64,000 nucleotides of DNA from JALZOC01 sp035758845 (GTDB taxonomy: Bacteria > Acidobacteriota > Vicinamibacteria > Vicinamibacterales > 2-12-FULL-66-21). A model generated the notes under the pieces. It was given only the letters and a program-made list of their open reading frames with translations, searched no databases and was not told the origin of the DNA. Positions within the stretch are counted from its first letter, which is position 1. Each line of letters opens with the position of its first letter. The stretch is taken from contig DASTVZ010000140.1 in NCBI GenBank assembly GCA_035758845.1, positions 1-64,000 on the forward strand, read 5' to 3'. The translations under genes and the position numbers were made by a program. Positions 1 through 9,050 of the stretch are shown one piece after another.

Positions 1-95
1 GGCTTCGCCCCTCGGACTCCCCCACACGCTCGCGCGCGGGGCCCCACAATCCCCGCTCCGCTCGCGTGGGCTCGCTCGCGCGCGCGCTCGCCAGC
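1..95. repeat. GC-rich interspersed repeat, copy A (cut by window edge)
   Basis: Begins with GGCTTCGCCCCTCGGACTCC, then a run of CG-rich direct and inverted motifs. The opening motif recurs at 56414 and 60352, so this is one member of a dispersed intergenic family. Its left end lies outside the window. The rest of the spacer up to 233 shows nothing recognisable. Confidence 0.6.
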
Positions 96-233
96 CTGAT
101 CGACCGTGCGTGATACACTAAGTAGATCCACGGCACGCGGCTTCGTCGTCGTGTGAGGCGAAGGCCGCGCACCGCACCAGTGTAGTCGCATGGCGCGCCG
201 GCGCGCCCTCCGTCATATCGCTTCGACATCTCA

Positions 234-1979
234 ATGAAGGCCTGGGAACATCGCGAACGCGCGCGGGACATGCTCGCGCGCGAAGTGGGCTACGTGCGGA
301 AGCCGCACGGCGGACGAATCCGTGTCGCCCTGGCCTTTCCGAATACCTACTACGTCGGCATGTCGAGCCTCGGATTTCAGACGGTCTACCGGCTCTTCAA
401 CGATCTGGATGACGTGGTGTGCGAGCGGGTGTTTCTGCCTCCGAAACAGGAGTTGCAGGCACAGCTGCGCGCGGGTACGCCGCTGGTTACTCTCGAATCG
501 CAGACCCCGGTCGCCGAGTTCGACGTGGTCGCGGTGTCGGTCTCGTTCGAGTGGGACTATACGAATGTTGTCACGCTGCTGCGGCTCGCCGGATTGCAGC
601 CGCGCGCCGACTCGCGCACTGCGCGCGATCCGCTTGTCGTCATTGGCGGCGCCGTGACGTTCGTGAACCCGGAGCCGCTCGCGCCATTCGCCGATGTGAT
701 TGCGGCGGGAGAGGGAGAGTTGCTGGTTCCGTCGCTGATCGCCGCCATGCGCGACTGCGCGGATCGCGGCGATCTGTTGCGCCGGCTCGCCGCCGAGCGC
801 GGCTTCTACATTCCGTCTTTCTACGATGTCCGACATGCAGCAGACGGCACGATCGCTGCGTTTGAACCGAAACCAGGCACCGGCGCGCCCTCGACTGTCC
901 GGAAGGCCGCCGTCAAGAGCGTCGATCGGCTTGATCCGCCGGCGACCTCCATCTTCACACCGGATACGGAGTTCGGGTCGCGGTTTCTGATCGAGGTCGT
1001 GCGCGGGTGCGCGAATCTGTGCCGCTTTTGCTGGGCAGGCTACAACTATCTGCCGGTCAGGGCATTTCCCGCCGACCGAATTCTCGAGCTCGCAAAGCAA
1101 GCCAGAGCCCACTCGGGCAAGGCCGGACTCGTGTCGATTGCGCTCTGCGATCATCCTGAGATCGAGCGCATTCTCACCGGCTTGCTGGACATGGGATATT
1201 CGATCAGCCCGGCGTCGCTGCGACTCGACGATCTCACTGAGCCGATCGTGCGTCTCTTGCGCAGGAGTGGCGAACGATCGATCACCATTGCCCCCGAAAC
1301 CGGTTCGGATCGTTTGCGCCGCGTCATCAACAAGACGGTTACCAACGACGAGATTCTCGCGGCGACGACCCTGATCTTCGCCAACGACATCGACAACCTG
1401 AAGCTGTATTACATGATTGGTCTGCCGACGGAAACCGAATCGGACCTGGTGGCGATTCGTGATCTCACCGTCGAGATGCGCGCCATCATGCTGAACCATG
1501 CGCGCACGCGCGGGCGCGTCGGACGCATTGTCGGCAGCGTGAACCCGCTCATTCCAAAGCCGGGAACCGCTTATCAGTGGCTGCCAATGGAGGACCCGGC
1601 CGTGACCGACGCCAAGGGCAAGCGGCTGCGGCAACTGCTGTCGGGCCTCGACAACGTCTATTTCAACATCAAATCGGAGCGTCATTCGTATTACCAGGCG
1701 CTGCTTTCCCTCGGCGATCGCCGTGTCGCCGCGGCGATCGAGGCGGCGGAGCGGAACGGTGGACAGTGGCGGGCCGCCGTCGCCGACAGTGGAATCGATG
1801 CCGCGTTCTACATCTTTCGCGATCGCTCGAATGATGCGGTTCTACCCTGGGACATCATCGATGGCGGCATGAAGCGTCCGTTCTTCCAGGCGGAGTTCGC
1901 GAAAGCCCTGCGCGAAGAGTGGACGCTGCCGCCCAAACGGCAGCGCGAGAACCTCAAGCTGCTGCCCGTCCTCGACTGA
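234..1979 (+). CDS. B12-binding/radical SAM protein, TIGR03960-like
   Basis: A 581-residue protein with an N-terminal Rossmann-like region (about residues 30-160), of the kind that binds cobalamin in related enzymes, followed by a radical SAM core. The 4Fe-4S ligands are visible as Cys259-X3-Cys263-X2-Cys266. The overall architecture matches the uncharacterised TIGR03960 family; the substrate is unknown. In other genomes this family often sits beside a DUF2344 protein and RNase G, but here the next gene is on the opposite strand, so it looks like an orphan. The ATG at 234 has no clear Shine-Dalgarno sequence; it is chosen because the protein then starts in line with the family. Family assignment is recognition from sequence; function is open. 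Confidence 0.88.
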   Translation: MKAWEHRERARDMLAREVGYVRKPHGGRIRVALAFPNTYYVGMSSLGFQTVYRLFNDLDDVVCERVFLPPKQELQAQLRAGTPLVTLESQTPVAEFDVVAVSVSFEWDYTNVVTLLRLAGLQPRADSRTARDPLVVIGGAVTFVNPEPLAPFADVIAAGEGELLVPSLIAAMRDCADRGDLLRRLAAERGFYIPSFYDVRHAADGTIAAFEPKPGTGAPSTVRKAAVKSVDRLDPPATSIFTPDTEFGSRFLIEVVRGCANLCRFCWAGYNYLPVRAFPADRILELAKQARAHSGKAGLVSIALCDHPEIERILTGLLDMGYSISPASLRLDDLTEPIVRLLRRSGERSITIAPETGSDRLRRVINKTVTNDEILAATTLIFANDIDNLKLYYMIGLPTETESDLVAIRDLTVEMRAIMLNHARTRGRVGRIVGSVNPLIPKPGTAYQWLPMEDPAVTDAKGKRLRQLLSGLDNVYFNIKSERHSYYQALLSLGDRRVAAAIEAAERNGGQWRAAVADSGIDAAFYIFRDRSNDAVLPWDIIDGGMKRPFFQAEFAKALREEWTLPPKRQRENLKLLPVLD

Positions 1980-2049
1980 ACTGACCTGCTGTGCCATTCT
2001 GTTGCCGTCGGGATCGGTGAACCGACGATTGCGGCAGATCGGACTGTTC

Positions 2050-2087
2050 CCAAAACCGGATCCCGGACTCCGGACGAATTCGGATCA
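2050..2087. repeat. Heptamer array, CCGGATC type
   Basis: Three to four 7-base units (CCGGATC, CCGGACT, CCGGACG and a decayed copy). On the minus strand the array begins at the TGA stop codon (2087-2085) of the small SpoVG-like gene. The motif AAAACCGGATCCCGGA at 2052 is also found, on the other strand, inside the M28 peptidase gene near 51630. Confidence 0.5.
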
Positions 2088-2387
2088 CGATGCGACCGCG
2101 GTTTCCGCTTCGTACTCGCCGTATGCTTGAAGAATCAGATCCCGGATTCGGTTCTGCGATGTCGCGTCGGCTATCGGCCGCAGGAGCGCAAAGCTGCGGC
2201 GCTCGCCGCCGACGGAGTACTGCCTCGCTGGAAACGTGACGTTGCGGCCGGTTCCCGTTTTGCGCTCCCACACCGCAAAGCCGACCAGCTTCAACCCCTC
2301 GAGTGGTCCCTGGATGAAATGCACTTCGGCGTCCGCCAGCTTTCCCGGCGGGTTTCCCTTTTCGTTCGGCAAGATCTTGATCGTCAT
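2085..2387 (-). CDS. Small protein with SpoVG-like pattern
   Basis: A 100-residue cytoplasmic protein. The ATG at 2387 is preferred to upstream alternatives because GAGAGGAG lies about 9 bases before it. The middle and C-terminal part (VGFAVWER, then NVTFPARQ, then RRSFALLRPI and a helical RIRDLILQAY ending) resembles the order of strands and the final helix in SpoVG proteins, in which a strand pair is followed by a PI turn and an amphipathic helix. SpoVG binds RNA and DNA and is small and acting alone, which fits a monocistronic gene. The resemblance is weak and seen by eye; a conserved hypothetical protein is the safe reading. Its stop codon is the edge of a heptamer array. Confidence 0.6.
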   Translation of the reverse strand: MTIKILPNEKGNPPGKLADAEVHFIQGPLEGLKLVGFAVWERKTGTGRNVTFPARQYSVGGERRSFALLRPIADATSQNRIRDLILQAYGEYEAETAVAS

Positions 2388-2570
2388 CGTTGCTGCTCCT
2401 CTCGCGCTGGCCGATATCACCGGCAGCACGCGCAAGCGACGTGCCGCGACGTGCCAATCGAGCGATGTTCGCCGATCACACTGTTATTGCCGATGTTGTG
2501 GCTGTCGACTGGACGGACGGCGGGACGCGGAGGGTACTACTCAGCGAAGATGGTCAACGCTGGTTCCCGT

Positions 2571-2951
2571 TCACTCGCCCAGCAAGAGGACCTCGGCCAT
2601 CGCGATTGCGTCGGAATGCGTGATCGTGAGCAATGACGATCGCACCCGCATGCGTTCCGCGCGCGCGGCCGCACCTCCGTGCAACCGGAGTTGCGGCGGG
2701 CCAAACGTGCGGAACACTTCGATGTCCTTCCAGAGCACACCCCGCGAATGACCGGTTCCAAGCGCCTTCATCGCCGCTTCCTTGGCCGCGAAGCGTCCGG
2801 CCAGGTGGGGTACGGGATTGCGGCGTTGCGTACAATAGGCGATCTCTCCATCCGTGAAGACACGGCGCAGGAACCGCTCTCCGTATCGTTCGAATGCGCT
2901 GGCGATACGCGGGATGTCGGTGACATCAATGCCCAATCCGAGGATAGTCAT
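2571..2951 (-). CDS. acpS: Holo-[acyl-carrier-protein] synthase
   Basis: Transfers 4'-phosphopantetheine from CoA to the serine of apo-acyl carrier protein, a step needed for fatty acid synthesis. The 126-residue length is normal for AcpS. The Mg-binding residues are visible: Asp9 in GLGIDVTDI and Glu58 in RFAAKEAAMKALG, with the family block GRFAAKEA intact. The start ATG (2951-2949) shares bases with the ATG of the divergent pgeF-like gene (2950-2952), so the two genes are expressed back to back with no intergenic space and each promoter must lie inside the other gene. Confidence 0.95.
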   Translation of the reverse strand: MTILGLGIDVTDIPRIASAFERYGERFLRRVFTDGEIAYCTQRRNPVPHLAGRFAAKEAAMKALGTGHSRGVLWKDIEVFRTFGPPQLRLHGGAAARAERMRVRSSLLTITHSDAIAMAEVLLLGE

Positions 2952-3732
2952 GGTTCAGCCCCAGCCTAGCGGTGGTTTCGAGTGGAGGCAAGCGGAGTGG
3001 GGCCACGTACTGCGGTGCCGTCCCCTCGCCGACGTTGCCGATCACTTCTTCACGACCGCAAACCTCGAACTCCGCGACTCGCGCGACGAATGGAACGCGG
3101 TGGCACGAGGGATGGGGATTCAATTCGATCGCGTTCTGCTGCTTCGCCAGGTGCATGGAGCACACGTCGCGGTCTCGAAACGCCGCGACTACGTGCCCGG
3201 ACCGAGGCCCGAAGCCGACGCCGCGGTGACCGATGATCCGACGATTGCGATCGGCGTGCGCGTCGCCGATTGCGCGCCAGTTCTGATCGGCGATCGGCGG
3301 CAACAGGTCGTCGGCGCGGCCCATGCCGGCTGGCGCGGCACGGTACAAGGTGCGGCGATCGCAGCCGTCCGCGGGATGCAGAACCAGTTCGGGTCGCGTC
3401 CGCACGATCTTGTCGCCGCAATCGGACCATGCCTCGGGGCCTGTTGTGGAGAAGTCGGACCAGAGGTGATCGAGATGTTTCGCGACGCAGGTCACGATTC
3501 ACAGTTGCTCGGGCGATGGTTCACGCCGGGACGAGGCGATCGCGTGCAGCTGGATCTCGCGCTCGCCAATCACGATCAACTCGCGGATGCCGGGGTGCCG
3601 ACATCTCAGATTCATGTGGCCGGCCTGTGCACGAAGTCGTTTCCGGACGTCTTTCACTCGTATCGCGCCAGGAGAGAACAGGCGGGACGGATGGTGGGAA
3701 TCATTCGAGTGAAGTCTGAAAGTGCTGATTGA
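2950..3732 (+). CDS. pgeF: Peptidoglycan editing factor / polyphenol oxidase (YfiH/LACC1 family)
   Basis: A 260-residue protein of the YfiH/PgeF (multicopper-oxidase-like laccase domain, DUF152) family. The three family metal or catalytic positions are visible: His69 (QVHGAHV), Cys108 (RVADCAPVL) and His125 (AAHAGWRGT). In E. coli the family removes wrongly incorporated L-Ser from UDP-MurNAc precursors; other members show purine nucleosidase or oxidase activity, so the substrate is not settled here. The ATG at 2950 overlaps the acpS start; an upstream in-frame ATG at 2854 would read through acpS and is unlikely. The last residues (KSESAD, stop) are written by the heptamer array that follows. 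Confidence 0.9.
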   Translation: MVQPQPSGGFEWRQAEWGHVLRCRPLADVADHFFTTANLELRDSRDEWNAVARGMGIQFDRVLLLRQVHGAHVAVSKRRDYVPGPRPEADAAVTDDPTIAIGVRVADCAPVLIGDRRQQVVGAAHAGWRGTVQGAAIAAVRGMQNQFGSRPHDLVAAIGPCLGACCGEVGPEVIEMFRDAGHDSQLLGRWFTPGRGDRVQLDLALANHDQLADAGVPTSQIHVAGLCTKSFPDVFHSYRARREQAGRMVGIIRVKSESAD

Positions 3733-3860
3733 TGATTTCTGATTGCTGATTGAAAAGCAGGTCGACGTGAATCAATCGTCAATCACCATCAACAATCGGC
3801 ATTCGGCGGAAATCAGCCATCAGCCATCGACAATCGGCAATTTCAGCATTCACCTTTCAG
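3716..3860. repeat. Inverted heptamer array L1, (NNTGATT)n / (AATCANN)n
   Basis: Between convergent genes. Left arm: CTGAAAGTGCTGATT, then GATGATT, TCTGATT, GCTGATT. Right arm: AATCRNC-type units ending in TTTCAGCATTCACCTTTCAG. The arms are roughly inverted, and both stop codons (pgeF at 3732, RNase HI at 3843) lie inside the array. Confidence 0.75.
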
Positions 3861-4262
3861 TTGCGCCTCCGCTTCGTCCATCCCCACATTCGACAGACGG
3901 TCCGCCTCTTTGTTGAATTCCCGCCGCACGTGCTCGAATTTCACATCGTCGAGCTGCGCCGCAAGCAGCCGCGCGCGCACGTACAACGGCTGCAGCCCCG
4001 GATTCTTCACCCTGTACTCACCACGCATCTGCCTGACGAGCAGCTCGGAGTCGGCGCGGATGTGCACTCGACGAACATCATGATCAACCGCCCATTGCAG
4101 CGCCGCGAGCAGACCGTTGTATTCCGCAATGTTGTTGGTCGCGATCCCGAGCCCGCCATGCAACTCCTCGAGGACCGTTCCGTCGGCCGATTGAATGGAT
4201 ACACCGTAGCCGGCGGGTCCGGGATTGCCGCGGGCCCCCCCGTCGATATACGCGACAACCAT
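3843..4262 (-). CDS. Ribonuclease HI-family protein
   Basis: A 139-residue RNase H fold protein that should cut the RNA strand of RNA-DNA hybrids. All four acidic catalytic residues can be placed: Asp7 (AYIDGGARGNPGP), Glu47 (NNIAEYNGL), Asp71 (IRADSELL) and Asp121 (NKEADRLSN). It has the YIDGG(A/S)RGNPGPAG start of the reverse-transcriptase-like RnhA (type YqgF-independent, short) group, which lacks the basic protrusion of E. coli RNase HI. The ATG at 4262 shares one base with the TAA stop of the zinc-ribbon gene (TAATG), so the pair is translationally coupled. This zinc-ribbon/RNase HI order is common in other phyla. Confidence 0.92.
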   Translation of the reverse strand: MVVAYIDGGARGNPGPAGYGVSIQSADGTVLEELHGGLGIATNNIAEYNGLLAALQWAVDHDVRRVHIRADSELLVRQMRGEYRVKNPGLQPLYVRARLLAAQLDDVKFEHVRREFNKEADRLSNVGMDEAEAQLKGEC

Positions 4263-5005
4263 TAATGGTCGGAGGGTTGAGCCGAGCCGGCGGCTGCCGC
4301 CGGAACGAAATAGAGGATTCGTGTGCAGCTGTCGCACTGGGTCAGGGTGTCGTTGCGGCGTACATCGTTGAACTTTTGCGGTCGGAGGCGGACGTGGCAG
4401 ACCGTGCAGAGGCCGTCCTTGGCTTCGGCGACGGCGACGCCTTTGCGGCCGTGCGCGATGCGTTCAAAGAGCGATAAGGCCTCGCGTGGGAGCCGCGCCA
4501 CCAGTTCGGCTCGCGCATCTGTGAGCCTCGCGATCTCTTGTTCGAGCGCACTGCGCTCGGCAGCGAGCAGTTTCTGTTCGCGTGCGACTTCGGCCTGCTC
4601 CGCCTTGAGCGCGCTTTCAGCCGTTTTCAGCTCCGCCGAAAATGTTTCGGCGCGCTCCATGTGCTCCAGCAGCTTGTCCTCGTGCGTCCGCACTTCCTGC
4701 TCGGCCACGGCGATCTCCTTCTGCATCGCCTGGTATTCCTTGTTCGTCTTGACCTCCATCAACTGTCCTTTGAACTTTGACAGTCGACTTTGCACCATCG
4801 CCAGCTCTTTATCGACTTCGCGACGAGCCGTCTGATCCGCCGCCAGTCGTTCTTTGACGGTACTCAACGCCGAGGATTTCTCGGCAACCCGCGTCTCGAG
4901 CGCGAGCTCGGCGGCCGGCAGTTCCGCAATCCGCCGTCGCGCCCTGTCGGCGGCGAGATCAAGGTCCTGGAGCTGGATGAGGTGTTGAAGGTCTGGGTGC
5001 ATCAA
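4262..5005 (-). CDS. Coiled-coil protein with C4 zinc ribbon (COG1579/CT398-like)
   Basis: A 247-residue protein. Residues about 5-180 form two long charged, Leu-rich helices typical of an antiparallel coiled coil. A C-terminal zinc ribbon follows with Cys200-X2-Cys203 and Cys224-X2-Cys227. This is the architecture of the DUF164/COG1579 family, whose Chlamydia member CT398 was linked to sigma-54 and secretion proteins; its role in this organism is unknown. Start is ATG 5005 or the adjoining ATG 5002. It is coupled to the RNase HI gene by a one-base overlap. Upstream lies heptamer array L2. Confidence 0.88.
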   Translation of the reverse strand: MMHPDLQHLIQLQDLDLAADRARRRIAELPAAELALETRVAEKSSALSTVKERLAADQTARREVDKELAMVQSRLSKFKGQLMEVKTNKEYQAMQKEIAVAEQEVRTHEDKLLEHMERAETFSAELKTAESALKAEQAEVAREQKLLAAERSALEQEIARLTDARAELVARLPREALSLFERIAHGRKGVAVAEAKDGLCTVCHVRLRPQKFNDVRRNDTLTQCDSCTRILYFVPAAAAGSAQPSDH

Positions 5006-5007
5006 AA

Positions 5008-5083
5008 GATTGCTGATTTCTGATCGTTGATTGCTGATTGTTGTTTATCAACTCAGCATTCAGCAATCAAAAATCAGCATTCG
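5008..5083. repeat. Inverted heptamer array L2, (GATTGCT)n / (AGCAATC)n
   Basis: Left arm GATTGCT, GATTTCT, GATCGTT, GATTGCT, GATTGTT. Right arm runs CTCAGCATTCAGCAATCAAA and then AATCAGCATTC, which is complementary to the left arm. Together they could fold into a hairpin of about 75 bases upstream of the zinc-ribbon gene. Confidence 0.75.
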
Positions 5084-5112
5084 CCGACTTCGCAGCGAGC
5101 GAACGTGGCTCG

Positions 5113-5214
5113 CCATCCGTAGCTCACGTCTCAGCCTGACAGCCCACCTTCGCGGCGGGTTATGCAGCGCCGCTACGGTGGGCATCCTTCGCCTGAGATG
5201 TGAGCGAAGGATGG
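5113..5214. repeat. Nested inverted repeat touching the tRNA 3' end
   Basis: Nested stems: CCATCC 5113-5118 with GGATGG 5209-5214; GCTCACGTCTCAG 5122-5134 with CTGAGATGTGAGC 5193-5205 (12 of 13); GCCCACC 5142-5148 with GGTGGGC 5177-5183; GCGGCG 5152-5157 with CGCCGC 5168-5173. A competing perfect 10-bp stem is CATCCTTCGC 5183-5192 with GCGAAGGATG 5204-5213. It lies directly downstream of the tRNA. Confidence 0.65.
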
Positions 5215-5284
5215 GCCCACCAGGATTCGAACCTGGGACAGGCCGGTTATGAGCCGGCGGCTCTGACCGCTGAGCTATGGGCCC
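5212..5284 (-). tRNA. tRNA with CAU anticodon, probably tRNA-Ile2
   Basis: A full cloverleaf: 7-bp acceptor stem GGGCCCA/TGGGCCC, D stem GCTC/GAGC, anticodon stem GCCGG/CCGGC with loop CTCATAA, five-base variable loop, T stem CCAGG/CCTGG with loop TTCGAAT, discriminator A. CCA is not encoded. The anticodon CAU can be elongator Met or Ile2, whose C34 is changed to lysidine by TilS. C4-G69 and C5-G68 pairs favour Ile2; a fully paired first base pair excludes initiator Met. Confidence 0.93.
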
Positions 5285-5294
5285 TCACAAACTC

Positions 5295-5339
5295 TAAAGG
5301 TAAAAGGTAAAATTCTTTTACCTTTTACCTTTTACCTTT

Positions 5340-5343
<4 letters not shown>
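5295..5343. repeat. Inverted heptamer array K1, AAAGGTA / TACCTTT, after rpoD
   Basis: On the minus strand the TAA stop of rpoD is directly followed by AAAGGTA units (three), then an AATT turn, then two complementary units. The RNA would form a long A-G/U-C hairpin, so it may serve as the rpoD transcript end. Confidence 0.75.
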
Positions 5344-7102
<1,759 letters not shown>

Positions 7103-7106
<4 letters not shown>

Positions 7107-8884
7107 TTCGCCATTTCCTGATTCATTGCTTCAATTTGCCGTTTCAACCCAATCTGCTTCGTTCCCAGCTCGTCGATCCGTCCATCGTGGCTCGGAACGC
7201 CCTGTTCGAGCAAACTCGCCAGTTGCCGTTCCACGGCAGTGCGTTCGCGAATGAGACGATGTTTTCGAAGTTCCAGCACGCAATCGGTCAGGATTCGCGC
7301 CGGCGCTTCCGGTTGGATGGAGATCGATTCGACCAATCGAACCTCCTCTTTGCTTAGACGCTCGAGGAGCGTCTGAGGTAAGGCGGCCGGCGGACATCCC
7401 TGCAGGGATCGCGCCTGCCGCAGGATATCCGCTGTCGCCAGGCCGTCCAACTCCCCGTCTTGTAGATCGCCGAGCACCTGGACTGCCTGCCGCGGGTCTC
7501 TCATGATTGCCCAGATCAGGCCCCGTTCGGCCGGTTTGATCTGGCCTACGGGCGAGATCATCCGTTCCGCGACTGTGGTCTGACGCTGGACGGCAGCTTT
7601 GCGTATTTCCGCTCGAACTACCTCTTCCGTAATTCTGGCTTTGTGTGCCAGCCTGTCCGCGAACTGATCTCGTGCCGCCGCATCGGGAATCCTGGCGGCG
7701 ACGGCCAACATCGCATTCAAAAACTCCCGCCGGCTGTCATCCTTTGACAGGTCGTGTCCAATCGACGCCCGGTCCAGCAGGTATTCGAGGTACGGCCGCG
7801 AATTCCTGAGCCGGTCCTGATAGGCCGCCGCCCCTGATTTCCTTATAAACGTATCGGGATCGTCGCCTGACGGCATCATGGCGACGTTCACCTGAAACCC
7901 CTCGGTCACGAGCAGCTCGGACGACCGCGCGGCCGCCCCCTGGCCCGCCGCATCGGGATCGAAACTGAGGACGACTTTCGCGGCAAATCGTTTCAGCAGC
8001 CTCGCCTGAGCTGGCGTCAAAGCCGTCCCAGAAGACGCCACCACATTTGTAATGCCCCCCTGATACGCCTGCGCGAAGTCGAAGTAACCCTCCACCATGA
8101 CGGCGTGCTTGGCCCGCAGGATGGCAGCCTTGCTCAGGTGCAGCCCGTACAACGTCCGGCCTTTGACATAAATCGGCGTTTCCGGTGAATTCAAATATTT
8201 CGGCTGTTGCCCAGAATCCATGGCACGTCCGCCAAACGCGACGATTGTTCCGTTGTCGCGGCAGATTGGAATCATCAGCCGGTTTCGGAACCGATCGACC
8301 GCCGTTCCCTGTTCTCGCTCGACGACGAGGCCGCTACGAACGAGAAGCGGCAGAGCGAACCCCTCTTTCAGAAGACGGGTTTTGAGTCCATCTCGCGACA
8401 CCGGCGCATACCCCGCGCCCACCGCCTCGATGGTCTCCGGAGTGAGCCCCCGATCCTGCAATTGCCGCCGTGCCGCCGCGGCTGCCGGCGTCGCCAGTTG
8501 TTCGCGGAACCATGTGGCGGCCACTTCGTGTGCTTTGAGCAGCGAGTCACGATCCCGCTGGTCCCCGCTATCGTCCTTTGACTGCTCCTGTTCGGGCACG
8601 GCAAGGCCGAACCGTCCTGCGAGCTGTCGAACCGCCTCCGGGAATGTCACCTTGTCAAACAACTCGATGAACTTGATGACGTCCCCACCGGCGCCGCAGC
8701 CAAAACAGTAAAAGACCCCGCGGTCGCCATTCACTTGGAACGACGGCGTCCTCTCGCCATGGAAAGGACAGAGACCCTTCCACTCCGCGCCGCCGCGCTT
8801 CAGCGGCACGCGTTCCTGAATGACCTGCACGATGTCCGCATGGGACTTCAGGTCATCGATGAAGCTTGCTGGAAATAGAGCCAT
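7103..8884 (-). CDS. dnaG: DNA primase DnaG
   Basis: Makes RNA primers for DNA replication. The 593-residue protein has the N-terminal zinc-binding domain with Cys39, His42, Cys60 and Cys63 (CPFHGERTPSF, then YCFGCGAGGD), the primase core, and a TOPRIM domain (AVMVEGYFDFAQAYQGG and LSFDPDAAG). A C-terminal helicase-interacting region follows. The ATG at 8884 (MALFPASFIDDL) is the family start. The frame is open further upstream, but that stretch is only translated heptamer array. It overlaps rpoD by four bases and probably shares its transcript. mutS2 lies upstream on the same strand, separated by array L3. Confidence 0.97.
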
Positions 8885-9050
8885 GCCGATTGCACATTGC
8901 TGACTGTTGATTGCGGATTTTGCTGATTGTCGATTGCTGACTGAGATTGCCGATTGCGTATTGAGCAGCGTTGCTGAATCAACAATCAGTAATCTCAATC
9001 GGCAATCCGCAATCGTCCAAATCCAACCATCAATCCGAAATCATCATTCT
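8885..9050. repeat. Inverted heptamer array L3, (GATTGCN)n / (NGCAATC)n
   Basis: About eleven 7-base units such as GATTGCA, CATTGCT, GACTGTT, GATTGCG and GATTGCC, then a turn near 8968, then inverted units such as CAACAATC, CAATCGGCAATC and CGCAATCG. It fills the mutS2-dnaG spacer. On the minus strand the mutS2 stop TGA (9046-9044) runs straight into the array (TGATGATTTCGGATTGATGG). Confidence 0.75.

Noticed and set aside
5212..5284. Initiator tRNA-Met
   Set aside because: The first acceptor pair is a normal G-C pair, not the C1-A72 mismatch of initiators; C4-G69 and C5-G68 favour tRNA-Ile2.
8885..8998. N-terminal extension of DnaG up to 8998
   Set aside because: The extra 38 codons are translated heptamer array L3; the family start is at 8884. 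The same applies to hisG (59782-59910) and gltA (13995-14078).
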